In this document: one piece after another, positions 8,865 to 18,552 of the stretch
How positions within the stretch are numbered: the first letter of the stretch is position 1
Layout of the letters: each line of letters begins with the position of its first letter
Assembly: GCF_002797435.1 (NCBI RefSeq)
Contig: NZ_PGEN01000001.1
Location: 186,001 to 250,000, forward strand
Origin: Sphingomonas koreensis
Lineage (GTDB): Bacteria; Pseudomonadota; Alphaproteobacteria; Sphingomonadales; Sphingomonadaceae
Length of the DNA: 64,000 bases
Direction: 5' to 3'
Notes under the pieces: generated by a model
Database searches by the model: none
Told to the model about the DNA's origin: nothing
Seen by the model: the letters and a program-made list of their open reading frames with translations, nothing else
Program-made: the position numbers and the translations under genes

Positions 8865-8905
8865 TGCGATCGAACTAGCCGAGGAAGCCAGGTTTCACCA
8901 ACCCC

Positions 8906-11293
8906 TTATTTCGCGGTCAACGCAGCGCGCGCGGCTTCCGCAAGTTGCTGGACTGAAAAGGGTTTGGGCAGGAACGCGACATTGTCGAGGTCGATGGACT
9001 TGCGCAGCTGCTCCTCGGCGTAACCCGACATGAAGATGATCTTGAGGTCGGGGTAGCGCTTGCGCGCGTGGCGCACCATCGTCGGCCCGTCCATCGTCGG
9101 CATCACCACGTCGGAGATGAGCAGATCGGGCTTGGCGCTGGTCTGGAGCAGCTCCAGCGCAGCCTCGCCATTCTCGGCGGTCAGCACGGTATAGCCCTGC
9201 CGGGCCAGCGCGCGTTCGGCGACGGTGCGCACCATCGCCTCGTCCTCGACCAGCAGGATCGTGCCGCTGCCCCACAGATCGCCCTGCACGGGCTTTGCCG
9301 CCGGGGCCTTGGCCGATGCGTCGCCCGCCGTGTCGACCGGCAGATAGATGGTGAAGACCGCACCCTTGCCCTTCGGGCTTTCGGCAAAGATGAACCCGCC
9401 CGACTGTTTGATGATGCCATAGACGGTCGAGAGGCCGAGGCCGGTCCCCTTCCCCACTTCCTTGGTGGTGAAGAAGGGTTCCCAGATATGCGCGAGCACT
9501 TCGGCCGAGATGCCGGTGCCGGTGTCCGAGATGCGCAGCGCAGTATAGTCGCCGACGGGGAGAACATCTTCGTCCATCGCCCGCACCTCATGCGCCGGGA
9601 CCCCGAAGGTCTCGATCGTCAGCGTGCCGCCGCCATTGGGGCTCTTGGTCAGCATCGCATCGCGCGCATTGACCGCGAGGTTGACCACGACCTGCTCCAG
9701 CTGCCCCGGATCGGCGCGCACCGGGCCGAGGTTGCGGCCATGGTTCACCACGAGCTCGACCGTCTCGCCGAGCAGGCGCTTCAGCAGGTTCGACACTTCC
9801 GAGATCACGTCCGGCAGCTGCAGCACCTGCGGCCGCAACGTCTGCTGGCGCGAGAAGGCAAGCAGTTGACGGGTCAGCGCAGCCGCACGGTTCGAGTTGA
9901 TCAGGATCTGCTGGATATCGTCATAGTCGCTGTCGCCGGGCGCGTGGCGCATCAGCATCAGGTCGCAATGGCCGATCACCGCGGTCAGGATGTTATTGAA
10001 GTCGTGCGCGACGCCGCCGGCGAGCTGGCCCACGGCCTGCATCTTGGTCGCCTGCGCCACCTGCCGCTTCAAGCGCCCCTCCTCGCCCGCGTCGCGCAGG
10101 CTGAGCAGCACCGCCGCCTCGCCCAGTCCGCGGGCGGCCGCGATCGAGATGGCGACGCCCTCGTCTGGCGCCTCGGCGAACCGTACGGTCATGTCGGCGG
10201 AATGCGCCGCGCCGCTGGCGAACCGGCGGATCGCGTCGGCCAGTGCGGCCTTGTCCTCGCGCACCACCAGATCGCCGGGATAGATCGGCGGGTTCGCCTG
10301 GTTGACGTGGGCGGCGCGGACAAAGGCGTCGTTCATGTGCACGAAGCGCCCGTCGCTGCCGACAAGGGCGATGCCTGAGGGCAGGAGCGAGATCAGTGAC
10401 CGGACATGCGCGCCGGCGGTATCGCCGATCGCCGGCTGCGGGATCGCCAGCTCGTCATCGAGCAGCGCGACGAGCATCGGCGCATTGTCGCCATCGAGAA
10501 AGGGGATCTCCAGCACGCGCAGCGGGGTGCCCGACAGGCCTTCGCGCTCGAACCGGACGATGCCGAGATTGTCGGTGATCAGGAAGCGGGTGAAGTCGCG
10601 TCCCTCGATCATCGCATTCTCGTCGCCCATCGCACGCTGGCGGGTGACGCGATTGGCGGCCCGGACGCGCCCGTCGGCACCCAGCAGGGCCATCATGATG
10701 CCTGCGCTGCCCAGCCGGTCGCCCGAACTGCCCGCGACCAGCGCCTGAGCCTGCTTGGCGAGATCGACGACATCGGTGCCGGCGAAGCGCCAAACCAGCA
10801 TCGAATCGCCTACACGAGTGATGTGGGCAGTCAGCTTGGTTCCCGCAGCGTCGAACGCGCCGCTCGACGCCTGACCGTCACGCCATGCCGTGCGCCCGGC
10901 GGTGCCGAGCTGCGCCGAGACCCACTCGCCGGGAACGACGCCGGGGGGTGCGGGATAAGTGGGAAAGAGAGTTCCGAAGCGCTCGTTCGCGCAGACCAGC
11001 CGTCCGGCGCGATCCGTGACCGCCAGCGCATCGTTGCTCATCGAGGCGAGCGTGTGCGCGACCGACCAGTCGACGACCGGTTCCTCCTCTTTCGCCACCG
11101 GCCAGAGCCTGACGAGGAGGTAGGCGATCCCTGCGATCGCCAGCGCCGCGGCAAGGAACCCCGCCGCAACCATGATCGAACCGGTCAGGAACAGCACGAT
11201 CCCCGCCGCCGCGGCCCCCGCCGCGATCGCGATGATCAGCGGCGCCGCGGCGGAACGGGGGTCACTGGCGAAGGGAGCGCGACGCGAGGCCAT
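8906..11293 (-). CDS. cckA: Hybrid cell-cycle histidine kinase CckA
   Basis: 795 residues. In alphaproteobacteria CckA phosphorylates CtrA through ChpT and controls cell cycle and motility. Order of parts: two membrane helices (about 17-65), PAS-like segments (about 80-170 and 295-400), a HisKA helix with the phospho-histidine H430 in [15 protein letters not shown], an HATPase domain with the N box [13 protein letters not shown] boxes SDTGTGIS and [13 protein letters not shown], and a C-terminal receiver (678-795) with phospho-acceptor D728 in [13 protein letters not shown]. This architecture and the H-box wording are characteristic of CckA. The next gene downstream on the strand is a lone receiver. 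Confidence 0.93.
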   Translation of the reverse strand: MASRRAPFASDPRSAAAPLIIAIAAGAAAAGIVLFLTGSIMVAAGFLAAALAIAGIAYLLVRLWPVAKEEEPVVDWSVAHTLASMSNDALAVTDRAGRLVCANERFGTLFPTYPAPPGVVPGEWVSAQLGTAGRTAWRDGQASSGAFDAAGTKLTAHITRVGDSMLVWRFAGTDVVDLAKQAQALVAGSSGDRLGSAGIMMALLGADGRVRAANRVTRQRAMGDENAMIEGRDFTRFLITDNLGIVRFEREGLSGTPLRVLEIPFLDGDNAPMLVALLDDELAIPQPAIGDTAGAHVRSLISLLPSGIALVGSDGRFVHMNDAFVRAAHVNQANPPIYPGDLVVREDKAALADAIRRFASGAAHSADMTVRFAEAPDEGVAISIAAARGLGEAAVLLSLRDAGEEGRLKRQVAQATKMQAVGQLAGGVAHDFNNILTAVIGHCDLMLMRHAPGDSDYDDIQQILINSNRAAALTRQLLAFSRQQTLRPQVLQLPDVISEVSNLLKRLLGETVELVVNHGRNLGPVRADPGQLEQVVVNLAVNARDAMLTKSPNGGGTLTIETFGVPAHEVRAMDEDVLPVGDYTALRISDTGTGISAEVLAHIWEPFFTTKEVGKGTGLGLSTVYGIIKQSGGFIFAESPKGKGAVFTIYLPVDTAGDASAKAPAAKPVQGDLWGSGTILLVEDEAMVRTVAERALARQGYTVLTAENGEAALELLQTSAKPDLLISDVVMPTMDGPTMVRHARKRYPDLKIIFMSGYAEEQLRKSIDLDNVAFLPKPFSVQQLAEAARAALTAK

Positions 11294-11361
11294 TACCTCC
11301 CTTTTCCGCTCCCCTGCGCTCCGGTCAAGCGTTCAGCGCCAGCCGGAGACACAGGTTGCGC

Positions 11362-13410
11362 TCACCAGATGCGAACGCGCTTCGCCGGAGCCAGATACAG
11401 CTTCTGCCCTTCCTTGGCGCCGAATGCTCCGTACCAGGGATCGAGGTTGCGAACGACCCAGGCGCGCTGGATCGACGGGCTGTGCGGATCGGTCAGCAGG
11501 CGCGCGCGCAGATTGGCCTCGCGATAGTTGCGCCGCCAGATCTGGGCCCAGCCGAGATAGAAGCGCTGATCGCCACTGAATCCGTCGATCACCGGCGCCT
11601 TCTTGCCCTTCAGCGAATGCTGATAGGCGTCATAGGCGATGGTCAGGCCGGCAAGGTCGCCGATATTCTCGCCCAGCGTGAACTCGCCCTTCACATGCTC
11701 GCCCGGCAACGCCTCATAGGCGTCATACTGAGCGACAAGTGCCTTGCTGGCCGCTTCGAACGCCTTGGTATCGGCCGGAGTCCACCAGTCGGCGAGCTCG
11801 CCCTTCTCGTTATACTTGGCACCCTGATCGTCGAAGTGATGGCTGATCTCATGCCCGATCACCGCACCAATGCCGCCATAGTTGACCGCGGGATCGGCCT
11901 TGGGGTCGAAGAAGGGCGGCTGCAGGATCGCGGCCGGGAACACCACCTCCATCATGCCGAAATTGGCATAGGCGTTGATGGTCTGGGGCAGCATCCCCCA
12001 CTCCCACTTGCGCACCGGGCCGCCCAGCTTGTCGAGCATGTACTGATAGTCGAACTGGTTCGAGCGGACCGCATTGCCGAACAGGTCGTCCGCCTTGACC
12101 TCGAGCCCGGTATAGTCGCGCCAGCGATCGGGATAGCCGACCTTGACGGTGAAGTTCTTGAGCTTCGCCTTGGCGCGCGCCTTGGTCTTGGGCTGCATCC
12201 ATTCGAGCGCATCGATCCGCCGGCCCATCGCATCGAGCACGTTGGCGACCAGCTTGTTCATTTCCGCCTTGTACTCCGGCGGGAAATAGCGCTCGGCGTA
12301 GATCTTGCCGACTTCCTCGCCCAGCACGCCCTCGGTAAAGCTCACCGCGCGCTTCCAGCGCTCCTCGCGCTGCGGGGTGCCTTGCAGCGTGGTGCCGTAG
12401 AAAGCGAAATTCTCGTTCGCGATCTCATCGGGCAGATAGTTTGCGAGGCTGCCCAGGCTGCGCAGCAACATCTGGTCCTTGAGCACCTCGATCGGCGCCT
12501 TGTCGAGGATTTCGGCGGTACCCTTCAGTGCGCTCGGCGGACCGATCAGCACCTCGGTGATCTTCGGGCTGGTCGCCTTCAGTATCGCGGGCAGGTCGAG
12601 CGTCGGGCTGGAGAATTGCGCGGTCTGCGCAAGCGTGAACTTATTGTAGCCCTTGACCGCATCCGACACGTCCTCGCGGGTCCACTGAACCTTGGCGATC
12701 TGGGTCTCGAGATCCATTACAGCCCTGGCGCGCGCCTCGACATTGTCCTCGCCCGCCAGCGTCAGCATCTTCGCGAGATGCGCGACATAGGCGGTGCGGA
12801 TCGACGCCATCTTGGGGTTGTCGAGCAGGTACATGTCGCGATCGGGCAGGCCGGTGCCACCCTGATAGATGCTGTAGATGTAGCGCTCAGGGTGCTTGTC
12901 GTCCTGGCCGACATAGGCGCCGAAGGGGCCGCTGATGCCCATCTTGGTCGCCTCGACCACCAGCGCCGAATAGCCGGCCTTGCTGTCCAGCGCCTTGACC
13001 TTCGTCAGCCACGGCTTGATCGGCGCCAGCCCCCGATACTCGACCGTCGCCGTGTCGAGATAGCTGGTATAGGCGCGGCCGATCGCGCTGTTCGCGTCGC
13101 CCTTCACCGCGTCGAGGATGCCGCGCACGCGCTGCTTGGACAGGTCGTCCAGCACGGTGAACATGCCATAGTTGGACTTGTCCGCCGGGATCGGCGTGCC
13201 CTTCGCCCAGGCACCGTTGGCGAAGGTGTAGAAGTCGTCGCCGGGTGCGGCGGTCTTGTCCATGCCCTTCTCGTCGAAGCCGAAGGTGCCGAGCTGCGGC
13301 TTCGAGCCGGTTTCGGCGGCCGGAGCCGGTGCCTCACGCGCCGAAAGCGCGGTCGCCGTGCCCGCGATCGCGGTGCCGGCAAGAAGGATCGAAGTAACGA
13401 GAAGACGCAT
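11362..13410 (-). CDS. Exported M13 (neprilysin/PepO) family metallopeptidase
   Basis: 682 residues with an N-terminal signal peptide (MRLLVTSILLAGTAIAGTAT, then ALSA). The M13 N-terminal domain begins GMDKTAAPGDDFYTFANGAW. The zinc site HEISH is near residue 515 in GAVIGHEISHHFDDQG, and the third ligand lies in TLGENIGDLAGL near 580, followed by the conserved C-terminal region FYLGWAQIWRR and RVRIW. It should degrade oligopeptides in the periplasm. It is flanked by cckA and the DUF2062 gene on the same strand, with 68 and 72 base gaps, and is probably its own transcription unit. Confidence 0.95.
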   Translation of the reverse strand: MRLLVTSILLAGTAIAGTATALSAREAPAPAAETGSKPQLGTFGFDEKGMDKTAAPGDDFYTFANGAWAKGTPIPADKSNYGMFTVLDDLSKQRVRGILDAVKGDANSAIGRAYTSYLDTATVEYRGLAPIKPWLTKVKALDSKAGYSALVVEATKMGISGPFGAYVGQDDKHPERYIYSIYQGGTGLPDRDMYLLDNPKMASIRTAYVAHLAKMLTLAGEDNVEARARAVMDLETQIAKVQWTREDVSDAVKGYNKFTLAQTAQFSSPTLDLPAILKATSPKITEVLIGPPSALKGTAEILDKAPIEVLKDQMLLRSLGSLANYLPDEIANENFAFYGTTLQGTPQREERWKRAVSFTEGVLGEEVGKIYAERYFPPEYKAEMNKLVANVLDAMGRRIDALEWMQPKTKARAKAKLKNFTVKVGYPDRWRDYTGLEVKADDLFGNAVRSNQFDYQYMLDKLGGPVRKWEWGMLPQTINAYANFGMMEVVFPAAILQPPFFDPKADPAVNYGGIGAVIGHEISHHFDDQGAKYNEKGELADWWTPADTKAFEAASKALVAQYDAYEALPGEHVKGEFTLGENIGDLAGLTIAYDAYQHSLKGKKAPVIDGFSGDQRFYLGWAQIWRRNYREANLRARLLTDPHSPSIQRAWVVRNLDPWYGAFGAKEGQKLYLAPAKRVRIW

Positions 13411-13482
13411 CGTGCACCTATGAAGCAGGAGTCGGAATGCGCGTGTCTTACGCCGATGATACGCTCGATCAAGTCTCGCGTG

Positions 13483-14094
13483 TTACTGGCCGCCAATCGC
13501 CGCCGCGCGTTCCTTCTTCCGCTTGCGCCACTTGTTCGCGATCCACAACCGCCAGCCCACGGCGCTGATCACATAGCCCAGGATCGACGAAATGATCGTG
13601 ATCGTCACCAGCCCGGTAATCAGCGCTGGTCCCGCCTCCGACCACAGCCAGTTCAGCCAGCTGTCGTTCGCCACATGCGTGGCGATCGGCTGCCCGGGAA
13701 CGGTCGCATCGAAATGCAGGATCTTGCGTCCGACCCAATAGGCGAATGCCCAGAGCGGCGGCGTGGTGAAGGGGTTGGTCAGGAACGTCGTCAGCGACGC
13801 GACCGGGATATTGGCCCGGAACGGGAGCGCCAGCAGCGCGGAGAAGAAGATCTGCGCGACCGGGATCATGATGCCCGTCACCATCCCCAGCGCAACGCCG
13901 CGCGGCACCGATCGGCGGGTGAAGCGCCACAGTTCCGGCGCCAGCACGCGATGCGCCACCGGGCGCAGGAAGCGATTTGCCTCCAGGCTTTCGCGGGTCG
14001 GCATGTTGCGGTCCGCCCATGCCCGTACCCGGTCCCAGAAGCTCCGTTCAGCCACGGTCGCGGAGGAGCCTTCCCTGTTCACGCTTCCAGTCAC
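13483..14094 (-). CDS. DUF2062 membrane protein
   Basis: 203 residues from the GTG at 14092-14094; a second GTG overlapping the smpB stop codon is an alternative that would drop about 16 residues. The DUF2062 core is recognisable: [18 protein letters not shown], then [19 protein letters not shown], with hydrophobic helices around 70-95 and 155-180 and a very basic tail ([11 protein letters not shown]). The function of the family is unknown; it is an inner-membrane protein. The proposed start lies inside the end of smpB, so the two are translationally linked. Confidence 0.82.
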   Translation of the reverse strand: MTGSVNREGSSATVAERSFWDRVRAWADRNMPTRESLEANRFLRPVAHRVLAPELWRFTRRSVPRGVALGMVTGIMIPVAQIFFSALLALPFRANIPVASLTTFLTNPFTTPPLWAFAYWVGRKILHFDATVPGQPIATHVANDSWLNWLWSEAGPALITGLVTITIISSILGYVISAVGWRLWIANKWRKRKKERAAAIGGQ

Positions 14095-14530
14095 GCTCCT
14101 TGATCGACTCGCGCTTGTCGTGAGTCTTCTTGCCCTTCGCCAGCGCCAGCTCCACTTTCGCGCGGCCGCGCGAATTGAAGTAGATCGACAGCGGCACCAG
14201 GGTCATCCCCTCGCGCGCCACCGCGCCGTGCAGCTTTTCTATCTGCCGCAGATGAAGGAGCAATTTACGGGGCCGCTTGGGCTCGTGATTGAAACGGTTG
14301 CCGTGGCTGAATTCGGGGATGTTGGCATTGACCAGCCACGCCTGCTCGCCGCGGATCTCGGCATAGCTTTCCGCGATCGATCCCTCGCCGAAGCGCAGCG
14401 CCTTCACCTCGGTGCCCTGAAGCGCGATGCCGGCCTCGTACACGTCCTCGATGAAATACTCGAAGCGCGCCTTCCGGTTCTCGGCGACGATCTTCTTCTT
14501 GTCGAATTCGGTGGGACGCGGGCGAGCCAT
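14048..14530 (-). CDS. smpB: SsrA-binding protein
   Basis: 160 residues. SmpB binds tmRNA and delivers it to stalled ribosomes for trans-translation. The conserved blocks are [68 protein letters not shown], and the basic tail [20 protein letters not shown]. The length is normal. It sits 48 bases downstream of dapA on the same strand. Confidence 0.97.
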   Translation of the reverse strand: MARPRPTEFDKKKIVAENRKARFEYFIEDVYEAGIALQGTEVKALRFGEGSIAESYAEIRGEQAWLVNANIPEFSHGNRFNHEPKRPRKLLLHLRQIEKLHGAVAREGMTLVPLSIYFNSRGRAKVELALAKGKKTHDKRESIKERDWKREQGRLLRDRG

Positions 14531-14578
14531 GGGACGCGCGATGTAGGCCCGTGCGACGCTAAAGGGAAGCCGAGCGGA

Positions 14579-15460
14579 TCAGATAATCCCCGCCGCCTGC
14601 ATCGCCGCATCGACCGCCGCCTTGCTCGCCTCGCCCGGCTCGACCATCGGCAGCCGCAGCTCGGCCGAAATCTCGGGCCGCAGCTTGTTCACGGCGTACT
14701 TGACCGGCCCCGGCGAGGCGTCTGTGAACATCGCATTGTGAAGCGCGAACAACCGGTCATGCAGCGCCAGCGCCAGCGCGGTATTGCCTTCGGCCCAGGC
14801 CGCCTGGAACTGAGCGCACAGCTTGGGCGCGACATTCGCGGTCACCGAAATACACCCCACCCCGCCCATCGCGTTGAACGCCAGCGCGGTATCGTCGTTG
14901 CCCGAAAGCTGAGCGAAACCCGCGCGGAGCGCCGCGCGATGCATCGACACGCGCGCGAGATCGCCGGTCGCGTCCTTGATCGCGACAAACTTGCCCGGGA
15001 AGGCCTGAACGATGCGGATCACCGTTTCGGGCTGGATGTCCGTCACCGTGCGCCCGGGGACATTGTAGAGCACGATCGGTAGCTCGCATTCCGCGGCGAC
15101 CGCCTCGAAATGGCGGAAGATGCCCTCCTGGCTCGGGCGGTTGTAATAGGGCGGCACCATCAGCACCGCGTCGGCCCCGGCATCCTTCGCCGCCTTGACG
15201 TTGCCGATCGCGACCCGCGTGTCGTTCGATCCTGTGCCGGCGATCACCGGGATACGGCCGCGTACCTGATCCACGCAGACGCGCACCACCTCGAAATGCT
15301 CATCCTTGGCCAGCGTCGCGGCCTCGCCCGTCGTCCCGACAGGAACCAGCGCGGACGAGCCTTCGGCAATCTGCCATTCGACGAAATCGCGGAACACGTC
15401 TTCGGCAAAGTCGCCGTTACGGAACGGGGTAATCAGGGCGGGGATCGAACCGGTGAACAT
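14579..15460 (-). CDS. dapA: 4-hydroxy-tetrahydrodipicolinate synthase
   Basis: 293 residues from the ATG at 15458-15460. A TTG nine bases further up is possible, but MFTGSIPALITPF is the usual start. The enzyme condenses pyruvate with aspartate semialdehyde on the way to lysine and meso-diaminopimelate for peptidoglycan. Seen: GTTGEAATLAKDEH, PVIAGTGSNDT, the Tyr of MVPPYYNRPSQEG, the Schiff-base lysine in FVAIKDATGDL, and LSGNDDTALAF. It is divergent from the lytic transglycosylase across about 70 bases and lies ahead of smpB. Confidence 0.96.
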   Translation of the reverse strand: MFTGSIPALITPFRNGDFAEDVFRDFVEWQIAEGSSALVPVGTTGEAATLAKDEHFEVVRVCVDQVRGRIPVIAGTGSNDTRVAIGNVKAAKDAGADAVLMVPPYYNRPSQEGIFRHFEAVAAECELPIVLYNVPGRTVTDIQPETVIRIVQAFPGKFVAIKDATGDLARVSMHRAALRAGFAQLSGNDDTALAFNAMGGVGCISVTANVAPKLCAQFQAAWAEGNTALALALHDRLFALHNAMFTDASPGPVKYAVNKLRPEISAELRLPMVEPGEASKAAVDAAMQAAGII

Positions 15461-15531
15461 ATGCGCCAAAAAGCCCCAATTTTTCCGAATTTCGGGCTGG
15501 CCAATAGGCCTGGCTTGCGTATCATGTCCAG

Positions 15532-17544
15532 ATGCTTGCCTCTTTGTTCAAGAGCGGGCTTCTGCTCGCCGGCGTATCGGGTGTCGCGGTCTCTTCTCAG
15601 GTCGTGCAGGATGGGGTGGAACGCGCGCGCGTTCAGCTTGCCGCGCTGACGGCCTCACCCCAGGCCTATCCGCCACCCGCGAGTTCGGGGCTCCAATATA
15701 ATCTCGACCAATGGAAACGGCTCCAGCAATCGGATCGCTGGCCGTTCAGCGACTATGCCAACTTCCTGCTCGCGCATCCCGGCTGGCCGGGCGAGACGAG
15801 CCGTCGCGCCGCGGCCGAGACATCGCTGACCTCGGGGGCCGAGGCGCCTTCGCTGGTCATCCGCTTCTTCGAACGCTTCCCGCCCGCTACCGCCGCTGGC
15901 CGCGTCCGCTATGCCGAGGCGCTCGCCGCGTCGGGCCGCCGTTCCGAGGCGAACGAGCAGGCCCGCCGTGCCTGGCGCAGCGGCGCGCTGCGTCCCACCG
16001 ACGAAAGCGCCGTGCTCTCCGGCTTCCCGGGCGCTCTGACCCCGGCGGATCATGACGCCCGGATGGACGCCCTGCTCTGGCAGGACGCACGCACCGCGGC
16101 CGCGCGCCAGATCGCCTATACCTCGCCGCAGAACCGGCCGCTGTTCGATGCGCGCCTGGCGATGCAGAGCAACTGGCCCGACGCCCAGACCAAGGCCGCT
16201 TCGGTCGAGGCAATGGGCGCGCGTGATCCCGGTTTCATCGCCGATCGCGCGATGTGGTTCCGCAACAATGGCGGCAGCGGCTCGGCCCGCTCGCTCCTCG
16301 CTCGGCCCCGCAGCCTCGCGACGCTTCCCGGCAATGTCGAGGAATGGTACGAGGTCCTGCTCGTCAACGCCCGCGCGGCGGAGAGCGACGGTCAGTACGG
16401 CCTCGCCTATGCGATCGCCTCGCAGGTCGATGATGCGTTGCCCCCCGGCGCCGACGTCGCCGCGATGGGGCTCGGCATCCGCGACGATTACACCAGCCTG
16501 GTCTGGCTCGCGGGCACCGTCGCGATGCAGAAGCTGCGCCGCCCGGCCGATGCGGTGATGATGTTCGATCGCTATTCGCGCGGCAGCCGGACGCCGACCA
16601 CCCAGTCCAAGGGGCTCTACTGGGCCGGACGCGCCGCCGAAGCCGCGGGGCAACAGGCCGCCGCCCAGGGCTATTACGCGCGTGCCGCCGCCTTCTCCGA
16701 CCTCTATTACGGCCAGCTCGCGGCCGAGCGGATGAACCGCTCGCTCAAGGCACCGCCTGCGTTTGACGGCACGCGTGCTTCATCCGGCGCACGCACCGCC
16801 TTCTATAATCGCGAGGTGGTTCAGGCCGCGCGGCTGCTCGGCACGCTGGGCCGCTGGCAGGAGCAGAGTCTGTTCCTGCGCCAGATCGCCGCCGACGCCA
16901 CCAGCGCCGAGGACCATGTCCTGGCCAGCGAACTGTCGCGCAGCATCGGGCGCCCGGACCTGGGCGTGATGGTGGGCCGCAGCGCGTTGCTCAACGGCCT
17001 CAGCGACTATACCGTCGCGGGCTATCCCTCGGTCCGCGTCCCCGCGGGCGAGGAAGGCTATTTCACGATCATCCACGCCATCGCGCGGCAGGAGAGCCAG
17101 TTCGACAAGGCCGCGGTCAGCCATGCCGGCGCGCGCGGGCTGATGCAGCTGATGCCCGGCACCGCGCGCGAGACCGCGGGCAAGCTCGGCCTCGGCTACA
17201 ACATGGCCTCGCTCACCGCCGATACGGATTACAACATCCGCCTCGGCTCGAGCTATTTCCAGCGGATGCTGCGCTATTATGGCGGCAGCTATCCGCTCGC
17301 GGTCGCGGCCTATAATGCCGGCCCCGGCAATGTGAACAAATGGCTCCGCGCCAATGGCGATCCGCGCACCGGGAGCATCGAGGTCATCGACTGGGTCGAG
17401 GCGATTCCGATCTTCGAGACCAAGAACTACGTCCAGCGCGTACTCGAAAATGCGGTGGTCTATGATCTGCTTCACCCGAATTATGCCCGGTCGCGCGGCC
17501 CGGCGCATCTGAGCTGGTATCTCGGCAAGAGCCGTCCCGGCTGA
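15532..17544 (+). CDS. Soluble lytic murein transglycosylase
   Basis: 670 residues. It cleaves the glycosidic bond between MurNAc and GlcNAc with 1,6-anhydro ring formation. A signal-like hydrophobic start (MLASLFKSGLLLAGVSGVAV) is followed by a long helical superhelix region (about 30-490) as in Slt70, then the C-terminal lysozyme-like domain. The catalytic glutamate is near residue 520 in AIARQESQFDKAAVSHAGA, followed by RGLMQLMPGTA, SYFQRML and AYNAGPGNVNKWL. It is the first gene of a tight cluster with the GNAT and greB genes. Confidence 0.93.
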   Translation: MLASLFKSGLLLAGVSGVAVSSQVVQDGVERARVQLAALTASPQAYPPPASSGLQYNLDQWKRLQQSDRWPFSDYANFLLAHPGWPGETSRRAAAETSLTSGAEAPSLVIRFFERFPPATAAGRVRYAEALAASGRRSEANEQARRAWRSGALRPTDESAVLSGFPGALTPADHDARMDALLWQDARTAAARQIAYTSPQNRPLFDARLAMQSNWPDAQTKAASVEAMGARDPGFIADRAMWFRNNGGSGSARSLLARPRSLATLPGNVEEWYEVLLVNARAAESDGQYGLAYAIASQVDDALPPGADVAAMGLGIRDDYTSLVWLAGTVAMQKLRRPADAVMMFDRYSRGSRTPTTQSKGLYWAGRAAEAAGQQAAAQGYYARAAAFSDLYYGQLAAERMNRSLKAPPAFDGTRASSGARTAFYNREVVQAARLLGTLGRWQEQSLFLRQIAADATSAEDHVLASELSRSIGRPDLGVMVGRSALLNGLSDYTVAGYPSVRVPAGEEGYFTIIHAIARQESQFDKAAVSHAGARGLMQLMPGTARETAGKLGLGYNMASLTADTDYNIRLGSSYFQRMLRYYGGSYPLAVAAYNAGPGNVNKWLRANGDPRTGSIEVIDWVEAIPIFETKNYVQRVLENAVVYDLLHPNYARSRGPAHLSWYLGKSRPG

Positions 17545-17545
17545 C

Positions 17546-17959
17546 GTGATCGAGGTCATCCCGTACGACGACGCACAGTTCTGTGAGGTCGACGCGCTGT
17601 GGCGCGCGGTCTTCCCCGAAGACCCGCCGCATAGCCATGCCACCGTTGCCATCCCGCAGAAGCTCGCCGTCCAGCGCGACCTGTTCCTCGTCGCGGTGGA
17701 AGGCGGCCGCGTGCTCGGCACGGTCCTCGCCGGCTATGACGGGCATCGTGGGTGGCTCTACAAGCTCGCCGTCCATCCCAATGCCCGGCATTGCGGAATC
17801 GGGACGAAGCTGGTCCGCGCCGCCGAGAGGAAGCTGGCAGCCAGGGGCTGTACCAAGCTCAATCTTCAGGTACGCGCCGGTAACGACGAAGCCGCCCGCT
17901 TCTGGGCGCGCATGGGTTATGGCGAGGAACCGATCATCAGCATGGGCCGCCTTCTTTGA
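17546..17959 (+). CDS. GNAT family N-acetyltransferase
   Basis: 137 residues from a GTG start one base after the transglycosylase stop. The acetyl-CoA-binding motif is seen in LYKLAVHPNARHCGIGTKLV, followed by LNLQVRAGNDEAARFWARMGY, the typical C-terminal strand-helix of the fold. The acceptor is unknown; the family modifies small amines or protein N-termini. It overlaps greB by four bases. Confidence 0.85.
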   Translation: MIEVIPYDDAQFCEVDALWRAVFPEDPPHSHATVAIPQKLAVQRDLFLVAVEGGRVLGTVLAGYDGHRGWLYKLAVHPNARHCGIGTKLVRAAERKLAARGCTKLNLQVRAGNDEAARFWARMGYGEEPIISMGRLL

Positions 17960-18441
17960 GCATCGATCGCCCCAACTACATCACGCCCGCCGGCTATTCC
18001 GCGCTCAAGGCGGAGTATGACGCGCTGTTCGCCGGCGAGCGCCCGAAGCTGGTCGAGACCATCGCCTGGGCTGCGGGCAACGGCGACCGTTCCGAGAATG
18101 GCGATTACATCTACGGCCGCAAGCGGCTGCGCGAGATCGACCGCCGGTTGGGCTGGCTGTCTAGGCGGATGAAGGCCGCCAAGGTGATCGACCCCTCCCG
18201 CCAGGAAGATCGTAGCCGCATCTGGTTCGGCGCGACCACGACCATCGCGGACGAGGACGACAACCACCGCACCCTGACCCTTGTCGGGGATGACGAGGCC
18301 GATGCGGGCAAGGGCCTCGTCGGCTGGAACGCTCCGCTCGCCCGTGCGCTGCGCGGCGCCGCGATCGGCGACCTGCGCCGCGTGACGCTGCCCGCCGGCG
18401 AAAAGGAATATGAGGTGATGGAGATCAGCTACCCGAGCTGA
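17956..18441 (+). CDS. greB: Transcription elongation factor GreB
   Basis: 161 residues from a TTG start that overlaps the stop of the GNAT gene. GreB enters the RNA polymerase secondary channel and stimulates cleavage of backtracked RNA. The N-terminal coiled coil YITPAGYSALKAEYDALF and the acidic tip NGDRSENGDYIYGRKRLREI, with YGRKR rather than the GreA form, mark GreB. The C-terminal FKBP-like domain ends in GEKEYEVMEISYPS. Confidence 0.92.
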   Translation: MSIDRPNYITPAGYSALKAEYDALFAGERPKLVETIAWAAGNGDRSENGDYIYGRKRLREIDRRLGWLSRRMKAAKVIDPSRQEDRSRIWFGATTTIADEDDNHRTLTLVGDDEADAGKGLVGWNAPLARALRGAAIGDLRRVTLPAGEKEYEVMEISYPS

Positions 18442-18449
18442 CTTCACTG

Positions 18450-18472
18450 CAATTAAGATTGACTCGCAATAG
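18450..18472. promoter_or_regulatory. Putative Fur-like site upstream of the TonB receptor
   Basis: The segment contains ATTGACT-CG-CAATA (18458-18471), the same word spacing as in the palindrome at 46412-46434 (ATTGACT-AT-CAATA). The two 23-base windows agree at 16 positions. It lies 80 bases before the receptor ATG. A link to Fur is inferred from the AT-rich ATTG/CAAT form and the iron-uptake target. Confidence 0.5.
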
Positions 18473-18552
18473 CGATCATGCTCAGGGCACGCGCAACGCG
18501 CTGCCCGCCCCTGTCCGGCGATCCAGGACGGCGCTCAGCACAGGGGATTTCG

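Noticed and set aside
11356..14103. Plus-strand frame of 915 codons
   Set aside because: It is opposite the M13 peptidase, DUF2062 and smpB genes. High GC content keeps the opposite frame open; composition (His/Arg/Gly-rich) is that of a shadow.
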